This document shows, piece after piece, positions 22,942-34,446 of a stretch of 64,000 nucleotides of DNA. The DNA is from Diphasiastrum complanatum (Eukaryota; Streptophyta; Lycopodiopsida; Lycopodiales; Lycopodiaceae), in contig CM055099.1 in the NCBI GenBank assembly GCA_029204225.1, positions 59,751,510 through 59,815,509 of the forward strand, read 5' to 3'. Numbering within the stretch: the first letter of the stretch is position 1; every line of letters begins with the position of its first letter. A program made the position numbers and the translations under genes. The notes below the pieces were generated by a model, which did no database searches, was not told the origin of the DNA, and saw only the letters and a program-made list of their open reading frames with translations.

Positions 22942-24845
22942 AGGTGGAGCAGAACTATAAACATCACGAAAATCAGAACATGTAAGATAAGCAGATGGAA
23001 GATCATAGACCAGGAAGGGATCGTGGCAACAAGGGTATTCAATAAAGCAGGAAGTTTAGACAATGCGTCAGCAGCAGTGTTAGCACGACCAGGACGATAC
23101 AAAATAGAAAAATCAAAAGATTGTAAAAACTGCAACCAATGAAACTGACGATCACTAAGATCACGCTGGGAGAAGAGATAACGTAAGGACTGATGATCAG
23201 TAACGATATCAAAAGGAACACGGTACAGGTAATGGCGCCACTTCTTAAGAGCATAGATAATGGCAAGAAGCTCTTTCTCATGGACAGAATAACGTTGCTC
23301 ATAAGAGCGTAAACGACGCGACTCATAAGCAATAATACACTGAGACTGACGAAGCAAGGCACCCAAACCAACATTACTAGCATCGGTCTCAACAATAAAT
23401 TTCTGATCAAAGTGTGGTAAACACAGGACAGAGGCCTCCACAACAGCACAACGAAGAGTGTCAAAGGCGAACTGACAATCAGAAGTCCAAACAAAAGCAC
23501 TAGACTTCTTCAAAAGGGCATGAAGAGGGGCAGCCACAGTGGCAAAGTGAGGAACAGGACGACGAAGGTGAGTAGCGAGACCAAGAAACATACGAACATG
23601 GTGGACATCTGTGGGAACAGGCCAATCAGCGATTGCCCGAACCTTATGAGGGTCCAAACGAATACGACCATCACAAATGAGAAATCCTTAAAACTCAATC
23701 TCAACAACAGCAAAGGAACACTTAGAAAGTTTAGCAAACAACTGGTGATGAACAAGCAATTGAAAAACAGATGAAAGATGTAACACATGCTCATCAAGAG
23801 TCTTACTAAAAACAAGAATATCATCAAAATAAACTAAAACACAACGACCAAGGAGAGGACGCATGATGCTATTCATCACATTTTGGAACGTAGGTGGACC
23901 ATTAGTAACACCAAAAGGAAGAACACGAAACTCATACAAACCAAGATGGGTACGAAATGCAGTCTTGTGTTCGTCCGAAGGATGCATCCTAATCTGGTGA
24001 TAGCCGGAACGTAAGTCTATCTTAGAGAAAAGATGAGAGGTGCCTAACTTGTCAAAGAGATCATCCATGTGAGGAATAGGATACTGGTTACGGATGGTCA
24101 ACTTATTGAGGGCACGATAATCAATGCAGAGGCGTTTGGAACCATCTTTCTTACTGACAAGGAGAACAGGGGCACCAAAAGGACTGTGACTAGGAACAAT
24201 AAGGCCCTGATCTAAAGCAGTAATCTGAAGCTCAACCTCATCACGCTCAGACTTAGACATACGGTAAGGAGGCCGGGAGGGAGGAGCAGAACCAGGACGC
24301 AAATCAATATGGTGGTTCACATCACGTAATGGTGGTAGCGTCGTAGGTTCTGAAAAGACAAATGCATACTGATGTAATAAGTCAGAGATCACCTGAGGAA
24401 CAGCTGCTGGAGGAGAGGTAGTCACTGGAGAATCTGCTGCAGCACGCTGAACACATAATAAAGCTGCACAATGAGCCTTAGGTAGGCTGCGGATAAACTG
24501 CTTCCCGCTGATCAGCTGGAAATCTGCCTGAGAATCAATACCAGCAAGTGAGTGGGTCACTGCATCATGAACAAATGTCAATGTCTGCTGAGCCAGGTCC
24601 AAAGTAACCGCTCCCAATGAAGCAAACCAATCAGCACCAAGGATAAGGTCATAGCGCTCCAGAGGAATGATATAAAGATCTGCCTGTCCAGAAAAATCAC
24701 CAATGCGGTAGGATAATCCCTGAAACATCTGAGAACTAGGAAATGAGTGAGAACTGGCAACCTCGACTGTGAGAGGCTGTGGAGCAGGAATAGGTGAAGC
24801 GCGTATCCGGCTGAGAACATAACTGCTAGATATCGGACTCATCTG
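22942..24845 (-). pseudogene. Element B protease remnant, reverse transcriptase and RNase H
   Basis: The frame opens in the back half of a retropepsin (LYIIPLERYDLILGADWF). The active site D-T-G, which element C keeps in its relic, is absent because DNA for about 60 residues is deleted. Reverse transcriptase is complete and well conserved: [45 protein letters not shown] and LVYFDDILVFSKT with both active-site aspartates. A TAA at about 23685 interrupts the connection to RNase H, which has FIVETDASNVGLGALL, VHEKELLAIIYALKKW, VTDHQSLRYLF and ADALS. A one-base deletion near 23000 breaks the join to integrase. Loss of the protease active site alone would stop particle maturation. Confidence 0.9.
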
Positions 24846-25992
24846 GGGTAGTGCCCTCATGGTAGAAAACAGCAGTAGAAGTAGGCAGGGGCTGGCGGCA
24901 ATCACGGGCAATGTGGTCAGGACTCTTACAACGAAAGCAAAGACGCTTCTGCTGAATGTCAGCGAACTCTGCAGACGTGTAACGTCGGACAAAAGCAGGA
25001 CGAGGAGGCGGAGGGCGATGAGTGGGAGAAGTAAGAGAAGAGGTCGGGACGACAGTGGATGGGGCAGATGGGGCCGGAGATGGTAGAGGTGAAAGAGATG
25101 GACGGGGTCGGGAAAAGCGAAAGGGAGCAGGATCAGGGTACTTATGCTGTAAAGTACTAGCAAGGGACATGGCCTCAACAAGTGTGGGTGGACGGAAAGA
25201 AGAGACATCGTATCGTATAGCACCACGAAGTCTAGCAATGTAGCGAGAAATAAGCTCGGTGGGCTGAAGATTTGTAAAGAGGTAGGAAAGGTCCATAAAC
25301 TGATCTGTATAGGAAGAAAGATCACCAGTCTGAGTAAGACTACGGAATATATCACGCTGGCGGCTCAGCCACTGAGGGTCAATCATGGCATGACGAAGAT
25401 CACGACGAAAGGTAGGCCATAACTGGAGACCATCCCGATCAGGGTCAAGTCGGTAGACCCGCCACCAAGTGGCAGCACGTCCATCTAAATGTAAGGCGGC
25501 TAACTGGATCTTCTGAGGATCAGTCTTAGGGTAAATCTGAAAATAAGTATCAAGCTTTGCAAACCAATTCTTTAACAAGTTCCCGTCAGAGGAACCAGAA
25601 TAGGTGGCAAGCTGTACCCGATCACGAAAATCTCGAGCAAAATGTGGCTCATGAGCTAGATGTCGTGGAAAATGTGACTCAGGAGCTGTAGGACGTGGAA
25701 AATCGGGTGGTGGGTTAGGTGGAAAATGAGGCCCACCGCCAAAGGAAGTAGACGAGGATGGAAGTCCAAATGGAGACCCAAATGATGAATGAACAGGGGC
25801 TTTGCCAGGTCCATGTGGCTGTAAGGAATCAATCTGTGACTGCATAGTGGCAAAGCCGGTCTGTAGAGTGGTAAAACCGGTCATCATTTGGTCGAAACGA
25901 CTACTGAGGAGAGTAAGAGAGTAACGCATATCAGCAAACTGTTCATCTAAAGGTCCGGAATGACTCGCAGGTGTAGTGGGTGAGCTAGTCAT
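24826..25992 (-). CDS. Element B gag, intact
   Basis: This frame of 388 codons starts ATG at 25992. The N-terminal 100 residues are rich in S, P, G and F. The capsid (retrotransposon gag) domain runs at about residues 120-260, with LLKNWFAKLDTYFQIYPKTD, DGRAATWWRVY and AMIDPQWLS. A proline-rich linker follows, then a zinc knuckle CFRCKSPDHIARDC (C-x2-C-x4-H-x4-C) near residue 360. It ends shortly after, at TAG, in a frame different from pol; the 60-residue deletion at this point may have removed the original junction. It is the only long undamaged retroelement reading frame in the window. Its role would be to form the particle that packages the RNA. Confidence 0.9.
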   Translation of the reverse strand: MTSSPTTPASHSGPLDEQFADMRYSLTLLSSRFDQMMTGFTTLQTGFATMQSQIDSLQPHGPGKAPVHSSFGSPFGLPSSSTSFGGGPHFPPNPPPDFPRPTAPESHFPRHLAHEPHFARDFRDRVQLATYSGSSDGNLLKNWFAKLDTYFQIYPKTDPQKIQLAALHLDGRAATWWRVYRLDPDRDGLQLWPTFRRDLRHAMIDPQWLSRQRDIFRSLTQTGDLSSYTDQFMDLSYLFTNLQPTELISRYIARLRGAIRYDVSSFRPPTLVEAMSLASTLQHKYPDPAPFRFSRPRPSLSPLPSPAPSAPSTVVPTSSLTSPTHRPPPPRPAFVRRYTSAEFADIQQKRLCFRCKSPDHIARDCRQPLPTSTAVFYHEGTTPDESDI

Positions 25993-26974
25993 GAGGAAGA
26001 AAAAGTAAGCGAGAAAAGAAATATGCTAAACAATTGGACGAACTGAAGGAGAGGACATAGGTCGTCACAACAGGCACGCCAATGAAAAGACACAATAGAA
26101 CTCGCGATGTAAGATGAACGGAAAGGACAACTAAGTAAGAAATACCTCGTAACCGCAACCTGCTAAGGGCCCGACAACGTGGAGTAAACGGTGGGTAAAA
26201 GTATGGGAAACAATAATGGACTATGGGGCTGGAAAGGGAGCATCCAAGGAAAGGAAGTGATAACAAAAAGGAGGTATGGGCAGCGAGGAAACAAGGCTGA
26301 AAAATCAGAGATCGCCCTTCAAGGGTAAAAAATAGTTTGCGATAAAGACGGGGAGCAATCCCGATGCGCGATGAAGTTGGGTGGGAGTGGCTTTCTAAAC
26401 ATCTAGGCGTGTTTGTATTGTCCAGGGTAGGTAGGTGTGTTTGTATTGTCCGGGGTAGGTAGGGTTGCGAACACAAACAACAGTGTAGGAGGGTGAGCTG
26501 AAATTGAGGCGGATGTAGGGCGCCAGCTACAGCTATGGTGGAGTGTGGGCGTCCAAGAGAGGTAGTAAACGGCAAAAAAAAATTTGATCAAAAAGATGGG
26601 TTGGTAAGGCGCTAGGAGTGGCTGATGGAAGGTGGCGAATAGGGGCAGCAAAAAGCGGAAATTTTCAGCAAAGGAAGGAGCAGTAGGGCGCTGGTCAGCA
26701 AGCATGAGGGCGCCCAATAGGGCAGCAAATAGGAGGCAGTAGGGCGCCCAAAATAGGGGAGGAAAAAGGCTGAAAATGCAGCAGTAGGCAGCCAGCAAGA
26801 GGGCACTAGAAATGGGCAGCAAGTGGGCGCCTGTCCTCCTCCGATCCGTCGTGAAAATCTGCAAGACAAGTGTGGAGAAATGCTGAAGATCCGGAAAAAT
26901 GGTGAAGATCCAGGCTGAAGATGGGCGCCCTCCTGTGAGAGAAAAATCTGCTCAATGGAGATGCTCAGGAAAGT
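25993..26974 (-). other. Element B 5' leader
   Basis: About 1 kb lies between the gag start and the primer-binding site. It is GC-rich compared with the surroundings and gives several open frames on the minus strand (26403-26864, 26612-26869 and 25985-26575) with no recognisable domain. I treat these as untranslated leader. It contains repeats such as gggcgcc/agtagggcgcc and gtgtttgtattgtccgggg. Confidence 0.6.
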
Positions 26975-26986
26975 GCTCTGATATCA
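26975..26986 (-). promoter_or_regulatory. Element B primer-binding site
   Basis: On the minus strand tgatatcagagc directly follows the LTR. It differs at one base from tggtatcagagc, the plant initiator tRNA-Met site. Confidence 0.8.
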
Positions 26987-27423
26987 AGTTATGAACGTAG
27001 CCACGGCTGATCTAGATTTAGTCTATGAAAGCATCACATAAGCAAGACTTAACCCTAGAAAGCAGGAGAGAGAAAGCTTAAAGAGACTAAAGAAGGAGAT
27101 CATATCATAAGCCAAGTAACAAATGACACAGAATCCCTACTTATAGCCAAGAGGAAGCCCTAAAAGGAAGCTTCCAGTGGCTAGGGCCAAACTGAGAGGG
27201 AAAATAGTGCGCCCTCCAAGAAGGCCCCCACTCTCAGTAATTTGACCAAATAACCAATATAGTGAATCATAGGGCCCAGTCTAAATGTCAATAATAGGGC
27301 CCAAGGCCAACCATATAGTCTAAATGTCAAATAATGAATAAAAAAGAGCCCAAAGCCTGCCTATGCATAAAGTAAAGTAAATGTAAATGGACATGGCGAA
27401 TGTAATGAGCCGAGTCCATAACT
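26987..27423 (-). repeat. Element B 5' LTR
   Basis: This is the partner of 21000-21436. On the minus strand its end, ttcataact, is followed at once by the primer-binding site. Confidence 0.93.
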
Positions 27424-27428
27424 TTGCC

Positions 27429-27851
27429 CAATCATCAAGCAATTTCTTCTCAGCTGGTTTTGCACCTATGTATGAGAACCAAATTTTGAAAAAACACCAT
27501 AAGACTCCGTTTTCTTTGCTGTAAATTGCATACAACAGCCCTTGAGGTCTGCCTAGAAGACTCCCAAAATTTGAGGATGATCCAAGAACCGAGCGGAAAG
27601 TTACGAAGAAAAAACTCATCAGCCTGCCAGCGCCCACCAGCTACAAGAAAATTCTCAAAATCGCTTGGATTTCGCTGCTAGGGTTGGTTTCTATGACTAA
27701 TCTATTGTGCCTTGGCAATAGGAACAGTTTGCAACAGATCCCATAGCCATCTGAGCTCTCAATCAAAAGTTATGAGCAAAAAACTCCCCTTTCTCTCTCA
27801 AGAACGTTTTTGTTTTTTGCTGTCCCAAGCTTCCAAAACTTGCAAACCCTT
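27429..27851 (-). other. Element A leader remnant, right of the B insertion
   Basis: It lies between the right target duplication of B and the primer-binding site of A. No capsid domain is visible, so the gag core of A was lost before or after the insertion of B. Confidence 0.6.
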
Positions 27852-27863
27852 GCTCTGATACCA
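27852..27863 (-). promoter_or_regulatory. Element A primer-binding site (initiator tRNA-Met)
   Basis: On the minus strand tggtatcagagc follows the 5' LTR after two extra T bases. It is complementary to the 3' end of plant initiator tRNA-Met and continues aagggtttgca. Confidence 0.9.
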
Positions 27864-27865
27864 AA

Positions 27866-28494
27866 TGTCAGACTCCCTCTCTGATCTTCTCTTCAAACCT
27901 TGCTAATTTCCTGCACATACAAGCATCAAATTACTTCTAACACAAGATGGAGCTGGCTGCCTTGTCTCCCCAGCCTTTGCTGCGTAGATTATGATGAGGA
28001 ATGCCTCTCTCTAGGCTCACTTATCCAAAATCCTCAAGCACTCCTAAATCTCGACACATGGCCAACTCCATGCCGACACTTGCCACTTGGCAATACCCTA
28101 ACACATAGGCAAGTGAGTAGGCTGACATGTGTCACTCATCCATTGGACCAAATGTCCCAGTGGGCATGTGACACGTGTCATGTTTGACCGGTCAACCCTG
28201 ACACGTGTCACTCATTCACTGGACCAAGTGTCCCAGTGAGCATATGACATGTGTCACGTTGACTAGTTTACTCCTACTTTTTAGGAGGTCAGTCCAGCCA
28301 CTCCGAATTAATGACCCAGTACCCTATACCCAAGCAACATGCGACTTTGAGGCTCAAAAACATCATTAACAACTTTATTGACATTTCTATTACAAAGGTC
28401 ACCACAGGCCGGTGGCTTAGCCATTTATGTATTTACAAGTACATCTATAAGTAAAAACAGTAAACAACCGAGACGGGGAGTAAAAGCTGTAACA
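27866..28494 (-). repeat. Element A 5' LTR
   Basis: This is the partner of 16281-16933, with the same termini and about 96% identity outside indels. On the minus strand it lies upstream of the primer-binding site, so it carried the promoter. The second TTGAC palindrome is broken in this copy (gactagtttac). Confidence 0.93.
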
Positions 28495-28499
28495 GATGG

Positions 28500-30525
28500 A
28501 GAGGATAGAAATCCAACAGATAGTGCCCTAAGTTGAGTTTGTGATTTTTATTTTCTCTCTTGTCAAATTTGACATATCGCGATCTCTATCCGATGAAAGC
28601 TCAAAGTCACTGTTGCACAAGTTACATAACTCTTAACTGCCCAAGGATGTGAAAATTTGTAGTGGAAAAATGTGATAACCTCATGATACATCTTTGTGGT
28701 TCTTTCTTGGACATGAAAGGTTGAGCTACCATTGCAGCTTTTGGTGTGTAAGTTTGGCTTACGTTTTCTACTAATTCTTGAAGAAGCTGATCGTTTCATT
28801 GCCATATTGCAAGCGACACAAGCCTGTTTGAAACATGGATCATACAAGATATTAAATTCTTAGATTGCTTCACCTGTTTCAACAGCTTGTTGCTCCTCCA
28901 ATCTTGCATGTATCAAATGTCCAATTCCTCAAACTAATCCGACAAAATTCTAGTTGATGGCACATAGAAATTAAGGAAGTAAATCAATGACCATATGTCG
29001 ACTGAGTAAAGTCTACAAAGAAATCATGGACTGACAAACATTTGTAAGGTAAACTTACGGTCTTCAGGGTATAGCTATCCATCCATCCTTCTGTTGGACC
29101 TGAAGGAAGAGTGGACTAAGAAGTTTAAGGGAATCCTCTTGTTTTTCGAACATATCTTCGATGGTCTCGTTGGTAGAAATGCCGATAACCTTTCTCCAGG
29201 CGTCTATTTATGGATCCCTTGGCATGATGATATTATACATGCTTGGACATTGCGGATATTTTGGATTGTTGCACATGTGTCTATTCCAGCAGATGTTTGT
29301 CAAGGTGATCTACCTAAGGTTCTTTGGCATTCCTAGTTGTTGCATATTGTTTGGCATCTGATGTTTAGTCTTTCGATGTAATTCCTGGGCTATTCGGCTA
29401 GCTTTGGATATCTCGGTTGTTGGTCCTGCATGCCGACATCTTCTTATGTGTCTTGAGCTATTAGAGTGCCTTGAGCGAGTTTTGGCATTGGTTTATTTTA
29501 CATCAGTTGATGTACAATGGTATCATGTTGTTGTTTATATTAGAGATATATTTATAGCATGATTTACAATTCAGGTTCCACGTGAGTTTTTTGTATGTTT
29601 CTTTTGGAGTACTTGTGACAACTGATGTCCTCTCTTTCAATATTTCTCTTTAGATTATTTTAAGTAGTTCTTACGATCGGTTCATACATATTTCTCCTTA
29701 GATTATTTTGTTTCATTGGTTCATACATATTTCTCCTTAGATTATTTTGAAATAGTTCTTACGATTGGCTATCACCATAGCTATTGCTTGGGGCCAACAT
29801 TGAGGACAATGTTTTTAAAGTGGGAGAGAGTTATATACTGGGACTAGCCCCTAACTAGTATACCCTTAGGTATTGGGCCATTAACATTAAGGGCATGTCC
29901 TTATGGGACCCAAGTAAGTTGCCCTAATCTCGATGAGCCTGGCTGCTCCAAGATGAGGAAAATCGGAGTTTCAAGATGAGGAAAATCGGATTTTCGGGAT
30001 GAGCATGCAGCCCCAGTAGGAGCTATAGCTACAATTCAAAAAAAACTTGAGAACGTGGTTAATGGTCAAGAAGCTGGAAATTGTACTCATTATATGTAAC
30101 TAGGAAGGTTGAGGAGATTTGGGATGAGATCCTGGATGAGCAAGTCCACAAATCCCATCTGGGGAGAAGGTCCATGTTGATTTTTGGGGGTGCCTTTTGG
30201 GGGCTCATCCAGGATGATCACAGCTCAGCATTAGAGAGAGACTATACTCTTGTTCTTTGCAAAGGAGATCAATGAGTTTGAAAATCAAAACTGGCCAACA
30301 CCTACAGGTCTAGAAATCACAAGTTGATATAATTTATTTAATTTTATGTATGATTGGATATCATGGATGCCCTTTGGCCGAGGCATTCATAAAGTAGCTA
30401 TAATAATTTTCTTCTTGAGTATGAAGATCAACTTTTAATACCTAAATACTTCTATAAGGTCTATGCTCAGTATTTAGCCAGTGAAACCTTAAGTTGACTT
30501 GCATGTTAGTTGATTCTCTTGATTA
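28500..30525. other. Intronic DNA between elements A and C, with a possible gypsy 3' end
   Basis: At about 29785-29830 the plus strand reads gaggacaatgtttttaaagtgggagagagttata, which resembles the stop region and polypurine tract of plant gypsy elements, so an LTR may begin near 29830. Its other copy is not in the window. At 28563-28847 the minus strand is open for 94 codons with no recognised domain. Repeated blocks of catatttctccttagattattttg occur at 29690-29750. Confidence 0.4.
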
Positions 30526-30530
30526 TGGTA

Positions 30531-30935
30531 AGTTACGAACTGATCCACAATAGATCTATGGTTAAGCTAGAAAAGTAGCACATAAGCAGGAAACTAGTCT
30601 AGAAAGCAGGAAAGAGAATGCTTAAAGAGACCAGAGAGAGAGAGATCAATATCAAAAGCTGAATAAAAGACTACAATGCTGCCCGATATATACCCTACCG
30701 ATGAACCCTAAAGTAGGAATTCAAAAGTAGAGGGAGGTAGAAGATTTGGAGGGAAAATAGTGCGCCCCCCCCAATAGGAGGACCCCCACTCCAAAGCAAT
30801 ATGACCAAGTCCTAAAAATGTGACCAAATAGGGCCCAAGGCTAGTACATGAATAAAAAGGGCCCATAGGCCTGCTTATGCATAATAAAGAATAAACGAAT
30901 GGACGTGGCGAATGTAATGAGCCGAGTCCATAACT
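30531..30935 (-). repeat. Element C 3' LTR
   Basis: This complete LTR of 405 bp has AGTTACG...CATAACT termini. Its end (aatgtaatgagccgagtcca) is the same as in element B, showing common origin. Confidence 0.9.
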
Positions 30936-30940
30936 CTCCC

Positions 30941-31482
30941 CTACAGAAAAACAAAGCCCCTCAGGCTAAATAAAACTATAGCATAGAATGTAGCAGCAAG
31001 CCTAGGTGGATCAGCAACTATAGAAGATGTAGAAGACTGAACAAGTGCTGCAAGGGCACGAGTCCGATTAAGGACCTCAGACTGTCCATCGGCAGTGGAA
31101 TGATAAGCGGAACCCATGAAAAGCTGAACATCCAGAATACGCATAAGCTCTGTCCAAAAGATAGAGGTAGATAGTATAGTGCGGGGAAGTCCATGCAGCC
31201 GAAAGATCTCTATAGAAATAGACGTGCACACTTCTCTGATAGTGCTACAGATCGGAATGAAATGTGTTTGTTTCGAGAACCGATCAACCACCACCATACA
31301 TGAGCCATTACCACGACGGGTATGAGGAAGGCCAAGGATAAAGTCCAGGAAATGTTTGTCCACTGGCGATGAGGAATAGGCCAACTCTGGAGCAAGCCAG
31401 CGGACTTAGCATGAGAATATTTATTATTTTCACAAAAGGTACACTCACGGATAAGATGTGCTAGCTCAGACTTCATGGATGG
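30941..31482 (-). pseudogene. Element C integrase remnant
   Basis: The zinc-binding end keeps CTFCENNKYSHAKSAGLLQS, with both cysteines. The core retains FILGLPHTRRGNGSCMVVVD and GSAYHSTADGQSEVLNR with the glutamate. Between them, TILS joins directly to TSIFWTEL: six residues (DRDSKF in B) including the second catalytic aspartate are deleted in frame. After GQSEVLNR about 200 residues are deleted, removing the SH3-like domain and chromodomain. Confidence 0.85.
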
Positions 31483-32994
31483 CTAGTAGAATTGGTTCTT
31501 AAGATGAGCATAAGACTTCTGAAAAACAAAATGGCCACCAATAGGAGAAGAATGGGCATCAGACAACAACTTAGGACAAACATCAAGGGTACTGGGAATA
31601 CAAAGAGAACCATAATGATAAAGATGACTATCAACAATGGAATACACCTGATGTGGATGAGAGGAAGGAAGTGGAGACAAACTATAAACATCACGAAAAT
31701 CAGGACATGATAGATAAGCATATGGTAAATCATCAAACCATGAGGGGATAGTAGCGACAAGACTGTGTAACAAAGCAGGAAGACGGGACAAAGCATCAAC
31801 AACAATATTTGACCGACCAGGGTAGTACAGAATTGCAAAATGAAAAGATTGTAAAAACTGCAACCAACGATACTGACGATCACTAAGATCACGCCGTGTA
31901 AAAAGATGTCGAAGAGACTAATGATCAGTAACTGTGTCAGAAGAAACACGATAAAGATAATGACGCCACTTCTTAAGAGCATAGATGATAGCTAGGAGCT
32001 CTTTCTTCTGTATAGAGTAAAGTTGCTCATAAGAGCGAAGACGTCGTGACTCATATGCAATAGCACATTGGGATTGACGAAGTAAGGCACCTAAACCAAC
32101 AGAACTAGCATCAGTCTTGACAATAAACTTCTGATCAAACTGAGGTAAACACATAACAGCAGTATCAACAACAACGCGATTAAGGGTATCAAAGGCTGTT
32201 TGACAATTAGGAGTCCATAAAAAAGAATGGGATTTCTTCAAGAGCGCATGAAGAGGAGCGGCCACACTGGCAAAATGTGGAACATGACGACGAAGATGAG
32301 TGGCTAAACTGAGAAACATACGAACATGATGAACGTCAATAGGCATAGGTTAATCCTGGATAGCTTGGATCTTACGAGGGTCAAGGTGAATACGACCATC
32401 ACAAATAAGAAAACCCAAAAATTCAATCTCATAAACAACAAAAGAACATTTAGACAACTTAGCAAACAGTTGATGGTGAACAAGTAGCTTAAAAACAAAG
32501 GACAGATGGGAAAGATGATCGGACAGAGAAGCACTAAAAATGACAATATCATCAAAATAAACTAAAACACATCGGCCAAGAAGCGGATGCATAACATTAT
32601 ACATAACATTTTGAAACGGGGGTGGACCATTTGTTACACCAAAAGGAAGCACACGAAACTCATAAAGATCAAGGTGAGTACGAAAAGCAATCTTATGTTC
32701 ATCAGAAGGGTGCATCCTAATCTGGTCATATTCGGAACGAAGTTCTATCTTAGAAAAGGTCTTGGAAGTACCAAGCTAATCAAAAAGGTCATTCATGTGA
32801 GGTATGGGATACTGGTTCCGGATAGTCAACTTGTTCAAGACTCGATAGTCAATACAAAGGCGTTTAGTACCATCTTTTTTGTTAACAAGAAGAACAGGGG
32901 CACCAAAAGGACTATGGCTAGGAACAATAAGGCCTTGACGAGTGTGGAAATCTGGAGTTGGACCTCATCACATTCAACTTTGGACATATGGTAA
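31483..32994 (-). pseudogene. Element C reverse transcriptase and RNase H
   Basis: From right to left: [19 protein letters not shown]-like entry, a TAG-containing fingers region, then VLPFGVTNGPPPFQNVM and the intact active site LVYFDDIVIFS. RNase H has FIVKTDASSVGLGALL and YSIQKKELLAIIYALKKW, where the usual H-E-K-E-L has become Q-K-K-E-L, losing the catalytic glutamate. Single stops at about 32350, 31918 and 31490 separate the segments. Confidence 0.87.
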
Positions 32995-33059
32995 GGGAGA
33001 CGGGAGGGAGGAGCTGAACCAGGACGTAAATCAATATGGTGGTTGACATTACATTATGG

Positions 33060-33430
33060 TTTCGGCAGGCTGCGCATAAACTGCTTCCCACTAACCAGCT
33101 GATAATCCCCTTGAGAATCAATGCCAACAAGTGAATGGGTGATAGTACCATGTACGAAAGTAAGTGTTTGTTGAGTCAAATCCAATGTAATTGCACCAGG
33201 TGGATCATAGTGCTCCATAGGAAGAATGTAAAAGTCCGCCTATCCAGTAAATCCTCCAATACAGTAATCCAATCCTTGAATATTTGAGAACTGGTAAAAG
33301 AATGAGAACTGGCAACCTCAACACTAGTGGAGCCGGAATAGGTGAGGCACGAATCCGACTAGATATATAACTGCCGATAAAAGAATAAGTACTGCCTGTG
33401 TCGACCAAGGCATTATACTCTTACCCAGTA
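33060..33430 (-). pseudogene. Element C protease relic with intact active site motif
   Basis: The minus strand reads ALVDTGSTYSFIGSYISSRI, containing the retropepsin D-T-G, then a frameshifted flap region, a garbled HYD equivalent of RYDLILGADWF, and finally SLVGIDSQ. Comparison with element B shows which residues B lost. Confidence 0.75.
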
Positions 33431-34118
33431 ATGCGCACACGTAACCGAATATAGCGAGGACCAGGACATCCAGCCCAAGTAGCATAAGCAAGCTGAGTAT
33501 GGCAGGTAGTGGCAAGTGTATCAGTAGGAGTTTCAGAAGCAAGGTCAGGCTCATCAACGTCGTGGACCTCGAAGTCCAGCGATATAGCGAGAAATAAGCT
33601 TAGTAGGCTGTAAATCCGTAAAGAGATAAGATAACTCCGAAAAATGATTTGTGTAGAGAGCTAAGTTAGTAGTTTGAGTAAGGCTTTGAAAAATATCGCG
33701 CTGACGACTCAACCACTGAGGATCAATCATAGCATAGCGGAGGTCACGAAATAGGCTCGTCCATCAACTTGTAGGGCAACTAATTGGATCTTCTGGACGT
33801 CGGTATTGGGATATATCAAAAAGTATGTTTCCAACTTAGCAAACCAATTTTCTATCAGGTTCCCATCAGAGGAACCAGAATAGGTAGTAAGTTGGATCCT
33901 ATCACGAAAGCCACGAGCAAAGTGAGGCTCAAGACCCGGAGGACGTGAAAATGGGAAAAACCTAGGAGGTGGAGTAGCAAGAAGAGTAGGATTACTAAAA
34001 GGGCCAACCGATAGGACTATGCAATGAAGGAGCTCCAAAGGTAGGTGTCATGGGGGCCTTGCCAGGGCCATGAGGCTGCAAGGAATCAATTTGTGACTGT
34101 AGATAGGTGAAGCTAGTC
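33431..34118 (-). pseudogene. Element C gag fragments
   Basis: From 34118 the frame reads through LQSQIDSLQPHGPGKAP, then FARGFRDRIQLTTYSGSSDG and ENWFAKLETYFLIYPNTDVQ. After DGRA a deletion skips the W-W motif and joins to MIDPQWLSR. A later segment (33700-33560) keeps LISRYIA. The zinc knuckle is deleted. The protein is clearly the same family as the gag of B. Confidence 0.85.
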
Positions 34119-34446
34119 ATGACAACATTTAAATGGGAAGAAAGCTACTCGACTTGGATGTTCATTGATCCAATTAAGCTTAATTCCATACCTACACTAG
34201 GCGCCACAATAGGGGCACAATTTTTATGGGACACATGGATATATGTAGGCCAACCCATTAGAACCATTGAAATTAGAAGCCCTAGCCAATGTCAATAATC
34301 ATGCCAATAATATAGGAGAATAAGACATGGTGATCTATATATTCTTGGATAGTGATTCTTGAATTTGATGTTTTAAAGTACATAAAGCAAATCATACGAC
34401 TCTAACATTGAGGTTTGCCCTTCAAGCAATTTTGACATTATGTCAG

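Larger units (their letters stand above)
21000..27423 (-). mobile_element. Element B: young chromovirus nested in element A
   Basis: Two 437-bp LTRs (21000-21436 and 26987-27423) differ at only seven positions (1.6%). The flanking duplication is TTGCC at 20995-20999 and 27424-27428. LTR ends are not the usual TG...CA but AGTTATG...CATAACT, a perfect 7-bp inverted repeat. The primer-binding site abuts the 5' LTR with no spacer. The gag frame is intact. Pol is broken by a deletion across the protease active site, a TAA at about 23685, a frameshift near 23000 and a TAG at 22503. The lower LTR divergence compared with A agrees with the nesting order. Confidence 0.93.
16281..28494 (-). mobile_element. 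Element A: complete but inactive Ty3/gypsy chromovirus
   Basis: Two LTRs (16281-16933 and 27866-28494, TG...CA ends) flank the element, and a perfect 5-bp target duplication GATGG occurs at 16276-16280 and 28495-28499. A primer-binding site and a polypurine tract lie just inside the LTRs and place the transcript on the minus strand. Removing the nested element B leaves about 5.8 kb. The order zinc knuckle, protease, reverse transcriptase, RNase H, integrase, chromodomain is that of a chromovirus. The gag capsid domain is missing: only about 690 bp separate the 5' LTR from the zinc knuckle after B is removed. The LTRs differ at roughly 24 aligned positions plus indels (about 4%), so A is older than B. 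Confidence 0.93.

Noticed and set aside
23039-23827. Hydrophobic minus-strand frames that look like membrane proteins
   Set aside because: They are alternate frames of the intact reverse transcriptase and RNase H sequence of element B; leucine-rich shadows are common there.
24859-25243. Plus-strand frames opposite the gag of element B
   Set aside because: They are shadows of the proline- and arginine-rich gag coding strand.
26403-26869. Overlapping 153- and 85-codon frames in the element B leader
   Set aside because: No domain, compositional bias, and a position between primer-binding site and gag where plant chromoviruses have untranslated leader.
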